49,428 nucleotides of DNA, from positions 1-49,428 of IMG/VR virus record IMGVR_UViG_3300029787_000084. One strand, written 5' to 3'. The notes beneath the pieces are model-generated. The model saw nothing but the letters and a program-made list of their open reading frames with translations. It was not told the origin of the DNA and made no database searches. The position numbers and the translations under genes are program-made. Shown piece by piece: positions 7,705 through 14,977 of this stretch (positions are counted from its first letter, which is position 1; every line of letters begins with the position of its first letter). This DNA comes from a virus.

Positions 7705-8753
7705 TACCTTACCTTATATCCTGATAGACTTCCTGACCCACTTCTGACTAGACCTCCACCACGCATCGCTTTTGTTTTAGTTATTTTTTTCTTTTTATTT
7801 TTTTCTGCTTCAGCTTTAGCTTTATTTTTTCTTGCCAACTTGCTTCTTGCTACTTTAAAATCAACAGACTTTACATAATCATCTGACTCTTTTATTAAAT
7901 CAGCCGTGTCTTTACTAAAGCCTCTTTCCTTCATAAGTTTTACGTTTAAAGGAACTGGTTTCTTTTTTCTTTTAGGTGAATCAGGTGAAGTTCCAAACGC
8001 TTGGCTTTTATATGCATCTTTCCCATATTTTGTAGCCATCTTCATATCAGAGAAATATTTTTTGTCGAATTTCTCTTCAAGAGCGCTTTTTTGCTTTCTA
8101 AACTCAGCATCTCCTGATGTTCCCCTGCCTTTAAATTTTTCTCTAAGTTTCTTTATTTTTTCATCTAATTCTGATCTAAGATTTTTTTTGGTTCTTCCTG
8201 CTGCTACATCTGATCTGTTGCCTTTCATTAGTAGGTCTATGTCAGCATTACCACCTGCACTCATTCCTTTTATTCCACCAAGTTTTTTTGTAAATCCTAC
8301 TATAGAACCTGATACTGTTTTAGGCATCTTGCCAGTTTTTAGGAACTCGTTTCTCTTTCTTGTTACCCCTGCTTTTGCGCCAAAACCAAAGTTTTTCATC
8401 TTCAGTCTATTATCTATTCTACCTATAGCTTTGTCTCTCTCTTTAGATAACTTTGATTTATTTATTGGACTATCTGCTCCAGATATTCTTTTATCTAACT
8501 CTTTTACTTTGTTTCTTATTTTTTTTAACCCAATAAATTTTGGAGAAATATCTATCTTTCCTCCCTTTTGTTTTTCTTTTTTAGCCACTTTGCCTCCATT
8601 TCTCATTCCTTTAAAACTATCGTGATCTTGTTTAATGTACTTTTCCAGTTCTTCTCCAGAGAAGTTTTCTCTTAAAAATTTTAATTCATCCTCTCCATAT
8701 ATTTCTATTATCTTAGGTCCGAACTCTTTTATTAATTCTCTTTTGCTTGCCAT
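7704..8753 (-). CDS. Lys-rich virion-associated protein with C-terminal MRGGG tag
   Basis: A 349-residue basic protein starting MASKRELIKEFGPKIIEIYG. A TTG three bases further upstream would extend the frame, but ATG 8753 forms a tight TGATG junction with the terL stop and is preferred. It has an N-terminal helical domain, GMRNGGKVAKK and QKGGK motifs near residues 50-70, long charged helices, and the end AMRGGGLVRSG...GYKVR shared with its neighbours. No catalytic motif is visible. Late-operon position next to terL suggests a head or packaging role. Confidence 0.7.
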   Translation of the reverse strand: MASKRELIKEFGPKIIEIYGEDELKFLRENFSGEELEKYIKQDHDSFKGMRNGGKVAKKEKQKGGKIDISPKFIGLKKIRNKVKELDKRISGADSPINKSKLSKERDKAIGRIDNRLKMKNFGFGAKAGVTRKRNEFLKTGKMPKTVSGSIVGFTKKLGGIKGMSAGGNADIDLLMKGNRSDVAAGRTKKNLRSELDEKIKKLREKFKGRGTSGDAEFRKQKSALEEKFDKKYFSDMKMATKYGKDAYKSQAFGTSPDSPKRKKKPVPLNVKLMKERGFSKDTADLIKESDDYVKSVDFKVARSKLARKNKAKAEAEKNKKKKITKTKAMRGGGLVRSGSGSLSGYKVR

Positions 8754-10264
8754 CAATAATACTCCACTGGTCTTCTATATTTTGGTTCGTCATCCCAATC
8801 ATCTCTTTCTGCTCTGACCCATCCCCCTTGACGAAACCTTAAAAGAGCTTGGGTTGTACTATCTACTAAGTCGTCATGGTCACCTGCTGGGAAAGAAGCA
8901 CATTCTTCAATAACCTCATCAGCCCATCTAGTTGGATAGTACCATATACTACCACTAGAAAACAAGTCTGTAACTGCATTAACTCTTGCAATTTTATCGT
9001 TACCTCTGGTCGGTGTAAACTCTGTAACAGGTATTCCCATAGCACGAAGCTCAAAAACTAAAGGCGCACCTGATGCTTTTGCCTCTACAATCATCTGATC
9101 TGGTTCAAACTCCCAATACTTATCGTATGCGGCACGTTTTAACTCTGGAAACTCTAGTTTTTCTTTAAATGCATCCAAGAGAATCAGGTGTGGTCTTGTT
9201 TCATCAACGTCTTTATGGTGGTAAAACACACCCCAAGTGGTACATGCACTGTAGTCACTGCGTTGTGTCTTTAAAAACGCTGTGTCCCACGATTGAATTA
9301 TACATTCACAGGGTGGTAGCTCTGATTCTGTCCATTCATTCCACCATTCACGTTTAATTAACGCTCCTTCTTCCGATGTTGGGTCTTGTTGGTACTGTGC
9401 GTTCCATTTTGCTACAGGTAATTCAGCTTTTAAGCTCTCTAATTCGTCTAAATTCCAAAATTCACCCCATAATGGGTTACCAGAGGGCATAATTGCAGGT
9501 AATTGTATCAATTCCCACTCATCTGCACCTTCTCTTTCGGTCATACTCTTTAAAATTTGACCTGTTAGGTCTCTTTTTGACCATCTGGTCATAACTAGGA
9601 TGATCGCACCTCCTGGTTGTAGACGTTGACGAGGACCTGAAGTGTACCATTCATATACTTTGTCATATACATCGGGGTTGTACTGCCCTAATTGGGCTTC
9701 CTGCTCTGAGTGTGGGTCATCAATTATAAGAATATCAGCACCTTTACCTGTTACAGCACCACCAACACCAATAGCGAAGTAATCACCACGTTTGTTTGTG
9801 TTCCATCTACCTGCGGCTTTACTGTCTGTAGACAGTTCAATGCCATTGAACACGTTTTGGAAGTCTTTTGACTGTATAAGGTTTCTTACTTTTCTACCAA
9901 AGCCAACTGCCAACTCAGCAGTGTGGGCTGTTTGGATCACTTTCTTATCTGGATACTGCCCTAAGAACCAAGCAGGAAAAAGGAACGATGCAAATTCAGA
10001 CTTGGTATGACGGGGTGGCATATTGATTATCAATCTTTTTAGTTCGCCACGAGCAACTCTTTCAAACGCTTCAGCCATAACCTCATGGTGAGGTCCTCCT
10101 ATAAAACCAGACCACATAGCTTTTACAAAAGTTAAGAAGCTAGTTTTAGATTCTTCTTTTTGTTTTACCTCTTCATATGATTCGAATAGTTTTAAAACAT
10201 CCCTTTGTTGCTCCAAGGGAAGCGAAGCAAGCTTACCTTTTATATCTTTTAGATTTAGGTTCAC
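8753..10264 (-). CDS. terL: Terminase large subunit
   Basis: The 503-residue packaging motor has both expected domains. ATPase: a degenerate Walker A PPRHTKS (83-89), the following FASFLFPAWFLGQYP, Walker B ILIIDDP (178-184) and a VMTRW coupling-like motif (224-228). RNase H-like nuclease: QSWDTA with D327, MIVEAKASG with E394, and GDHDDLVDS with Asp 462-468, the acidic triad that cuts concatemeric DNA. The PPR-H-x-K-S form of Walker A is typical of many phage TerL proteins. It overlaps both neighbours by a few bases, so it is part of a coupled operon. Confidence 0.96.
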   Translation of the reverse strand: MNLNLKDIKGKLASLPLEQQRDVLKLFESYEEVKQKEESKTSFLTFVKAMWSGFIGGPHHEVMAEAFERVARGELKRLIINMPPRHTKSEFASFLFPAWFLGQYPDKKVIQTAHTAELAVGFGRKVRNLIQSKDFQNVFNGIELSTDSKAAGRWNTNKRGDYFAIGVGGAVTGKGADILIIDDPHSEQEAQLGQYNPDVYDKVYEWYTSGPRQRLQPGGAIILVMTRWSKRDLTGQILKSMTEREGADEWELIQLPAIMPSGNPLWGEFWNLDELESLKAELPVAKWNAQYQQDPTSEEGALIKREWWNEWTESELPPCECIIQSWDTAFLKTQRSDYSACTTWGVFYHHKDVDETRPHLILLDAFKEKLEFPELKRAAYDKYWEFEPDQMIVEAKASGAPLVFELRAMGIPVTEFTPTRGNDKIARVNAVTDLFSSGSIWYYPTRWADEVIEECASFPAGDHDDLVDSTTQALLRFRQGGWVRAERDDWDDEPKYRRPVEYY

Positions 10265-10467
10265 TGTTTCTTTCTGTTTCTTCTTGCAGAAACTACTCTA
10301 AGGTTACTTTTTTTATTGTTCCTTGGGTTTCCGTCTTTGTGATCTATGTGCTTCTTGTCGCCCTTCTTAACTGTTCCTTTTTTTAAAGCAGCGTTACGAT
10401 TTTTATTTCGCAAAGCACGTTCTTTCTTCATTCTTTCAGAAGCATGGTATCTTCTATATTCACTCAT
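10261..10467 (-). CDS. Minimal HNH-like protein next to terL
   Basis: A 68-residue, very basic protein with HIDHKDGNPRNNKKSNLRVV (residues about 40-59), which resembles the core of HNH_3-type nucleases (H-x-D-G-x-x-x-N-N...N-L). There is no DNA-binding AP2 domain and no separate metal-binding knuckle, so it is a bare ββα-metal-like module. HNH proteins next to TerL help DNA packaging in several phages; that is established for HK97-type systems, and is only an analogy here. ATGA overlaps link it to both neighbours. Nuclease activity is uncertain. Confidence 0.65.
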   Translation of the reverse strand: MSEYRRYHASERMKKERALRNKNRNAALKKGTVKKGDKKHIDHKDGNPRNNKKSNLRVVSARRNRKKQ

Positions 10468-11399
10468 TTAAAACTCTTTAGCATAGCCACTAACCCTCCT
10501 TGCTTGTATCCACGCTCTTTTGTAAGAGCATCTTTAGCCATAGCATCTATCTGACTAATTAAACTTTTCCCATGCTTTGTTAAATTAGGTGGGTTGTATT
10601 TGTAACCAGGCATTTTTAAATTTCTATCTAACAGATGCATATACCGTTCTTCGCCTTGTAGGTCTTTAACTCGTTCAGGTAATTTGTAACCTAAAGCTCT
10701 TAGTAGGTCTAAACCAAAATGACCAAGCTCATGTCTAGCAGTTTTTTCAAAAGGCATTGTTTCTTTTGCTTCCTTTATATCTTCCTCAGTTGGCATAGTG
10801 CCTTCTTCTATTCTTCTCTTTAAGCTTCTATCTACGTCCTTTATTCCTAGTTTTTCTAAAAAACTTTCAAAATAACCTGGCTTGAAATCTTTACCTACTT
10901 TTAGTGCTTCTTTCTCAACATCATCTGCGTATATGTTTTGTGCAAACTTTCCTTCGTTAGTATCTATAATTTCTTGATCAAATACATTGGGTCTTTGTAC
11001 AAATATTTCTGGAAGGGTTGGGTCTTTTGATCTTACTCCAGAGTAATCCCTTAAAGCACTTTCTGTTGGTACATATAATCCCCTTACATTTGTGCCTGAA
11101 GCTGATCTAGCGCCTATTGCATCCCTTAATAATTTATCTAGCCTTTTTTCTGAGTCAGATTTTTCTACGCCTTTCTTTCTAGGAAGTATGTATTTTAAAA
11201 CCTGCCCATAATCTCCACCAGTAAGCTGTTCTATTCTACGCATAGCAAGTCGAGAGACAAAATCATCTTTCAGAAACTTTTGCATTTCTGCCCTGTACTC
11301 AATATCACCTAAACTGTAAGGCTTGTTGTAGGGACTAGTCCTAAAGGGACTAGGTGGGGGTACTCTAGCTGATTTAACTCTTCCTGATTTTCTTGCCAT
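10464..11399 (-). CDS. Late protein with HELGH zinc-metallopeptidase motif
   Basis: A 311-residue basic protein containing TARHELGHFGLDLLRALGY at about residues 220-239. HELGH (223-227) matches the HExxH zinc-binding motif of metallopeptidases. I cannot place the third ligand with confidence. It ends YKQGGLVAMLKSFK, a GGLV motif seen in other virion-region proteins here. It lies directly upstream of the HNH-like and terL genes with an ATGA overlap. It may be a virion-associated peptidase or a head-maturation factor; no serine prohead protease is visible in the window. Function is an inference. Confidence 0.7.
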   Translation of the reverse strand: MARKSGRVKSARVPPPSPFRTSPYNKPYSLGDIEYRAEMQKFLKDDFVSRLAMRRIEQLTGGDYGQVLKYILPRKKGVEKSDSEKRLDKLLRDAIGARSASGTNVRGLYVPTESALRDYSGVRSKDPTLPEIFVQRPNVFDQEIIDTNEGKFAQNIYADDVEKEALKVGKDFKPGYFESFLEKLGIKDVDRSLKRRIEEGTMPTEEDIKEAKETMPFEKTARHELGHFGLDLLRALGYKLPERVKDLQGEERYMHLLDRNLKMPGYKYNPPNLTKHGKSLISQIDAMAKDALTKERGYKQGGLVAMLKSFK

Positions 11400-11425
11400 T
11401 TTTCTCTTTACACCCTTCTCTCTTT

Positions 11426-11497
11426 ACGGTATACCGTTATAATACGGTATACCTCTTTACGGTATACCAACACTATAAAACTCTTTTACGGTATACC
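11426..11497. promoter_or_regulatory. Four-copy ACGGTATACC operator-like array
   Basis: ACGGTATACC occurs at 11426-11435, 11444-11453, 11459-11468 and 11488-11497, all in the same orientation; each contains the palindrome GGTATACC and the first extends to the perfect 12-mer ACGGTATACCGT. Two perfect TATAAT hexamers (11438-11443 and 11498-11503) sit against copies 1 and 4. The array lies between divergent genes (minus gene starting at 11399, plus gene starting at 11502), where a repressor or activator array would be expected. No matching -35 box is obvious. Confidence 0.7.
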
Positions 11498-11501
11498 TAT
11501 A

Positions 11502-11732
11502 ATGGAAATAACACTACCCGTACTGTGGAACTTTATACTGACTTTAGTTATAGCACCGATTGCCTGGTATATCAAATCACAAAGTGATGAACTCAAAAGA
11601 GTTCAAATACTTCTAAACAAAACACGGGAACAGTACGTTCACAAGAACGACCATAAAGATGACATAGATAGAGTGGTCGAACACTTAGTGAGACTAGAAC
11701 AGAAGCTAGATAGCCTATTAGCCTCCAAATAA
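11502..11732 (+). CDS. Small single-pass membrane/coiled-coil protein
   Basis: A 76-residue protein with one N-terminal transmembrane helix (about residues 4-24, LPVLWNFILTLVIAPIAWYI) followed by a charged coiled coil (ELKRVQILLNKTREQYV...VEHLVRLEQKLDSLL). This layout is common among small phage membrane proteins, including some lysis accessories. It is the only plus-strand gene inside the packaging region and lies directly behind the ACGGTATACC array. No Shine-Dalgarno precedes the ATG, and a TATAAT overlaps it, so the translation start is uncertain. It converges with the small minus gene at 11736-11888. Confidence 0.65.
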   Translation: MEITLPVLWNFILTLVIAPIAWYIKSQSDELKRVQILLNKTREQYVHKNDHKDDIDRVVEHLVRLEQKLDSLLASK

Positions 11733-11735
11733 GCG

Positions 11736-11888
11736 TCACTCAGTAGGCAGTGAACCCAAATACAACACAAAGTACCACCAAACCATTAAACCCTCTGTAT
11801 CACCTTTAATTAGTCTTTCCCCTATATAGCTAAACAACACTATAAACCAGAACCATTCCCCTACCTTGAACCTAGAAATGAAATCCAT
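11736..11888 (-). CDS. 50-residue membrane protein
   Basis: A short frame (MDFISRFKVGEWFWFIVLFS...) with two hydrophobic stretches, about residues 11-23 and 34-45, separated by a polar turn with YIGERLIKGDTEG. The composition (Trp/Phe-rich, charged loop) is protein-like. It stops 3 bases from the stop of the convergent plus gene, which argues that both are real. There is no clear Shine-Dalgarno. It is located in the late direction between terS and the HELGH gene. Function unknown; a holin-like or moron role is possible. Confidence 0.45.
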   Translation of the reverse strand: MDFISRFKVGEWFWFIVLFSYIGERLIKGDTEGLMVWWYFVLYLGSLPTE

Positions 11889-11945
11889 ATCATTTTATGT
11901 GCAGAATACTATACATATGTTGTGCCTAGCGCCATGCTTGTCATA

Positions 11946-11966
11946 GGGGGGTGGGGGTAGGTGGGG
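11946..11966 (+). other. G-tract abutting the terS stop (possible G-quadruplex or packaging site)
   Basis: Runs of 6, 5, 2 and 4 G occur within 21 bases, immediately before the terS stop codon on the opposite strand. It is the most G-rich stretch I see in this AT-rich window. The rest of the gap between the two small genes and terS (11889-11945) has no feature I can name. Confidence 0.6.
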
Positions 11967-12452
11967 TTATTCTCCAAGAAGTAATCGTATCTTTTTCTCT
12001 AATTCCTCTTTTATATCCTCTGATGTTTTAGATTCATCCTCTATCACATGAGTGTTGGAAAATAAATTAACTTCTCTGATCTTCCCTAGCAATTCAAGAG
12101 AGCGAACTCTACTTGGAGCAGTTCCATTTTCAAAATCGGAAGCTTCTCTCTCCAAGGCATTTATTATTTTCTCTCTTCGACCGAGCGATTGAGTCAACCG
12201 AGTTTCTTCTAATTGTCTTTTCCTCTCTTCGTAATGGGGGACAAATTGGGGAGAATGAAAAAGCCTATGGGCTTCTTTCCTAGTATTGGCATCACTCATC
12301 TTTTCACAGTTATAAGACTGCCTATAAGCTTCGGTATAAGTACAAGCTGTATCAACTCCTATTCCTAGTATTAAATCCAAGAACTTAGACTGCTTCGCAG
12401 TCAGTACAGACCGAGCTTTTGGTTTGCCTTTTATTAATCTTAATTTTGTCAT
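11967..12452 (-). CDS. terS: Terminase small subunit
   Basis: The 161-residue protein should recognise viral DNA and start packaging. LTAKQSKFLDLILG (residues about 17-30), a helix-turn-helix-like ACTYTEAYRQSYNCEKMSDANTRKEAHRLFHSP region and RSLELLGKIREVNLFSN (about 125-140) follow the pattern of the Terminase_2 small-subunit family. A longer frame starts at 12473, but that ATG lies inside the 16-bp palindrome, whereas ATG 12452 has GGGAG 6 bases upstream and is preferred. It is the first gene of the minus-strand late operon, facing the early promoter region. Confidence 0.8.
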   Translation of the reverse strand: MTKLRLIKGKPKARSVLTAKQSKFLDLILGIGVDTACTYTEAYRQSYNCEKMSDANTRKEAHRLFHSPQFVPHYEERKRQLEETRLTQSLGRREKIINALEREASDFENGTAPSRVRSLELLGKIREVNLFSNTHVIEDESKTSEDIKEELEKKIRLLLGE

Positions 12453-12465
12453 TTTTAACTCCCAG

Positions 12466-12481
12466 AAGTTCATTTGAACTT
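12466..12481. repeat. Palindrome copy 2 (AAGTTCATTTGAACTT)
   Basis: Exact arms with the centre TT (AA on the other strand). It lies in the 5' leader of terS, and its ATG is a false upstream start. Confidence 0.95.
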
Positions 12482-12605
12482 TTTTTGATATATATAAAAA
12501 ATAATACTTTTTTTTTGTAGCACCTATTGTAATTCAAGAATTAATGCTTATATATACTATATAACAATATTAAATAATATAATCAAATATAGGAGTGATT
12601 ACTAA
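12482..12605. promoter_or_regulatory. AT-rich divergent promoter region, late vs early
   Basis: A 124-base, nearly pure A/T region between terS (minus) and the first early gene (plus). On the plus strand TTGTAA near 12529 and TATATA about 18 bases further on are a plausible sigma-70-like pair; several other TATA-type boxes occur. The early gene's ribosome site AGGAGTGA lies at 12591-12598. Promoter placement is an inference. Confidence 0.45.
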
Positions 12606-13337
12606 ATGACTAAATCAAATCAAACTACTTGGGCTATGACTAAATCAACAACCGACTCTATCGGTGGATTCCAGAAGACTATCAATAGTGCCGAAGCAAA
12701 TCGCAAGGTTTGTTCCGAAGAAGTTAATGGAGCAAATATCAGTATCTATTCCCACACAGTTGCTTCTTTCAATTCCTACAATAAGGACAAAATCAGAACT
12801 GCTGACATGAAAGCATTAAGAGAGGGCTTGAAAGATGCTGGTCTTACTGAAGCTTCTGCCAAGAGAAAAGCAGAAAAGACTCAATGGGTTTTTGTTGCTC
12901 TCAGAAAAGAGAATAAAAAGAATCCAGGCTATTTTCCCACACAAGCGACTCCAGAGTTTATCAAAGAACTTTTTGATAGTCTTGAAATAAAATCTGAGTC
13001 AAAGCTTACATCTCATTTCAATCCTAAAAAGCCTTTGACTAAAGCACAGACAATTATCCGATCTATTTTTGGAGAAATGAAAGAGGACAAAACTGGAATG
13101 AAAGGTGGTCTGGATGCAAAAGACTATGCTGAGTTCAAGACACTCTTTGATGCTGAAGTTATAGCTAGAGAGGAGAGAGTTCAAAACGAGGCTGAGGCAG
13201 AGGCAAAAAAGGAATCTGAAATTAATGCTCAAGATGAAACTGCTGATGCTATGGATGAAATTATTGAGAACTGTGGAGATGATATTCCTAATGCTCAAGC
13301 TGATATGGATAACAACCCTTTCCATGCCATGCAATAA
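12606..13337 (+). CDS. First early protein, unknown
   Basis: A 243-residue soluble protein starting MTKSNQTTWAMTKSTTDSIG. The N-terminal two thirds are mixed and include a basic segment (ASAKRKAEKTQWVFVALRKENKK). The C-terminal 60 residues are strongly acidic (AEAEAKKESEINAQDETADAMDEIIENCGDD) and end NNPFHAMQ. No domain is recognised. As the first gene after the early promoter region, with a strong AGGAGTGA ribosome site, it may be an abundant early host-takeover or nucleic-acid-binding protein; the acidic tail would fit a DNA mimic or partner-docking tail, but this is speculation. Confidence 0.75.
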   Translation: MTKSNQTTWAMTKSTTDSIGGFQKTINSAEANRKVCSEEVNGANISIYSHTVASFNSYNKDKIRTADMKALREGLKDAGLTEASAKRKAEKTQWVFVALRKENKKNPGYFPTQATPEFIKELFDSLEIKSESKLTSHFNPKKPLTKAQTIIRSIFGEMKEDKTGMKGGLDAKDYAEFKTLFDAEVIAREERVQNEAEAEAKKESEINAQDETADAMDEIIENCGDDIPNAQADMDNNPFHAMQ

Positions 13338-13360
13338 TGCAAATCTTTCAAGAGATCGGA

Positions 13361-13376
13361 AAGTTCAAATGAACTT
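13361..13376. repeat. Palindrome copy 3, within a 34-base hairpin
   Basis: AAGTTCAAATGAACTT, exact. Flanks pair further: 13352-13367 and 13370-13385 form a 16-bp stem, counting G-T wobbles, just after the first early gene. Likely an intercistronic terminator or processing hairpin. The rest of the 13338-13511 gap holds a tandem AAGCTTATCA pair and a poly-T stretch. Confidence 0.95.
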
Positions 13377-13511
13377 TCTGGTCTCCTTAGAGATGGGTAT
13401 TATATGATTTTCTTGAATTTTTTTTTCAAGCTTATCATAAGCTTATCACAAACTCGCACATTGCATTGTCGTGTGCAACTTAAATTAATGTTCAACTAAT
13501 AGGAGTGACTA

Positions 13512-13850
13512 ATGAACAATAAAACTGAACAACAAATAATAGATCACATTCGTGAGAAAGCAGAGTCTTTTGACTTTGGAAAGGTTGACGAACACCATGT
13601 ACCACAACCACGCACTTGGGCAGAGGTAGAACGCAAGTGGAGTAAGATGGGTATTAAGGAAACACTTCAATCAACTTCTAGTGATAGATGTTTAGAAGTA
13701 GATAGTTTAGCTTGGAGAATAAATGATCTTGGAAAAGAGGTTCAAGAATATTTCAATACTATCCATAAAATTAAGGCTATTTGTGAAAGAGACATAGATG
13801 CTTCAGCAAAGAACTTTTTGATAGAGAAAATAGTAGAAAAGTTCAAGTGA
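13512..13850 (+). CDS. Early protein carrying a TSSDRCLEV element
   Basis: A 112-residue mainly helical protein (MNNKTEQQIIDHIREKAESF...), function unknown. Residues 56-64 read TSSDRCLEV, encoded by the 27-bp palindromic repeat that recurs in the gene at 16276. The C-terminus VEKFK and its TGA stop come from the 16-bp palindrome at 13839-13854, so an element insertion may have created the present end of the protein. The AGGAGTGA ribosome site is close to the ATG. The next gene is the MoxR-type ATPase. Confidence 0.75.
   Translation: MNNKTEQQIIDHIREKAESFDFGKVDEHHVPQPRTWAEVERKWSKMGIKETLQSTSSDRCLEVDSLAWRINDLGKEVQEYFNTIHKIKAICERDIDASAKNFLIEKIVEKFK
13673..13699 (+). repeat. 27-bp palindromic element B, copy 1
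   Basis: Arms AACTTCTAG and TTAGAAGT flank TGATAGATGT. It matches the copy at 16674-16700 at 26 of 27 positions and is read in the same frame as TSSDRCLEV. Confidence 0.9.
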
Positions 13851-13854
13851 ACTT
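13839..13854. repeat. Palindrome copy 4, supplies a stop codon
   Basis: Exact AAGTTCAAGTGAACTT. It is read as K-F-K-stop at the end of the preceding gene. Confidence 0.95.
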
Positions 13855-13906
13855 AATTAGTAAATTAGTTTTAAATATAATCATAATAAATAAATAGGAG
13901 TGAAAA

Positions 13907-14977
13907 ATGAATATTATGAAAATGTCAGATGCCAAGGCATCACTAGTATCAGTGTTAGATTATAATGATAGTCTAGCCGATAACCACCAAGATGCAGATA
14001 AGATTGTACCTTATATTGTAGGTCAAGCTGGTCTCGGTAAAACATCAATCGTGCAACAAGCATGTAAAGATACTAATCGTGGTCTAGTAATACTATCACT
14101 AGCACAGTTAGACCCTACTGAACTAGGGGGGATTCGTATACCATCTGAAGATCGTAAATCGGTGAACGTCACCAAACCAGATTGGCTTGTTGAGGTCGAA
14201 AGACAAAATAGTTCAAGTGAACTTTCTGGAGGTGCAGTATTTTGTGACGAACTAGCACAAGCACCTACTTCCCTACAGAATACGTCTAGGCAGTTAGTTA
14301 ATGAGGGTCGAGTTGGTCAATGGCATTTGCCTAAAGGTTGGCATGTGGTCGCCGCAGGAAATAGATTATCTGACAAGGCAGGAGCAAATCGACTCCCTAG
14401 TCATATGAAAGATTGCTTGACGTATTTTAATGTCGAGGGAGATGTTGAGGACACTTGTAATTACTTTGTCGATATCGGAGTTGACTTTAAAGTGATCGCA
14501 TATCTCAGAGCAAATCAGGATTTTTATTGCAAAAATGATCCTAGTCAGGATAGCAATCCTACACCTAGATCATGGCAGAGAGTCGGCAACATGCTAAAGA
14601 TGAAAGGCATGGATGCTAGACGATTGACTCAGATGATTGCTGGTCAAGTTGGCGAGTCTGCTTGTGCCTCTTTTGTAGGTTTTCTAAAAGTAATAGCTGA
14701 TGTTCCAGAGTTCCTAGACCTAGACAAGCTTATTGCTAATCCAAAATCTGCTAGTCTTCCAGAGAGACCAGACGTAATGTATGCCTTATGTTCTGCTTTA
14801 TCCTCTAAAGCTAATAGCAAAAACATAGGCAATATATTGCAGTATGTTGAACGTCTAACGGCTAAAGAGATGGGAGTTGTACTAGTCAAGGATGCCTTGC
14901 GAAGAGACAAGACTCTTAGGTCACATGCTGATGTTAAAGCATGGGTTCGCAATACTGGTAGGGAGATGATAGTATGA
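13907..14977 (+). CDS. MoxR-type AAA+ ATPase
   Basis: A 356-residue AAA+ protein of the MoxR/RavA kind, which remodel partner proteins, usually together with a VWA-domain protein. Walker A GQAGLGKTS is at 39-47 and Walker B VFCDE at 111-115, followed by AQAPTSLQN typical of MoxR. A conserved GRVGQWHLPKGWHVVAAGN segment is the sensor region. The 16-bp palindrome encodes SSSEL (102-106) in the loop just before Walker B. It overlaps the VWA gene by ATGA, so the two are co-translated and almost surely act together. The AGGAGTGA site precedes the ATG. Confidence 0.88.
   Translation: MNIMKMSDAKASLVSVLDYNDSLADNHQDADKIVPYIVGQAGLGKTSIVQQACKDTNRGLVILSLAQLDPTELGGIRIPSEDRKSVNVTKPDWLVEVERQNSSSELSGGAVFCDELAQAPTSLQNTSRQLVNEGRVGQWHLPKGWHVVAAGNRLSDKAGANRLPSHMKDCLTYFNVEGDVEDTCNYFVDIGVDFKVIAYLRANQDFYCKNDPSQDSNPTPRSWQRVGNMLKMKGMDARRLTQMIAGQVGESACASFVGFLKVIADVPEFLDLDKLIANPKSASLPERPDVMYALCSALSSKANSKNIGNILQYVERLTAKEMGVVLVKDALRRDKTLRSHADVKAWVRNTGREMIV
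14209..14224. repeat. Palindrome copy 5 inside MoxR ATPase
   Basis: TAGTTCAAGTGAACTT (first base differs), read as SSSEL just before Walker B. Confidence 0.9.

Noticed and set aside
7906-8625. Long plus-strand open frame (239 codons) opposite the Lys-rich gene
   Set aside because: It is the antisense of a Lys-rich coding sequence, giving Phe/Leu/Ser-rich translation with no ribosome site, and it opposes an operon with tight overlaps.
12453-12473. Longer terS start at 12473
   Set aside because: This ATG is part of the 16-bp palindrome and lacks a ribosome site, while ATG 12452 has GGGAG at ideal spacing.
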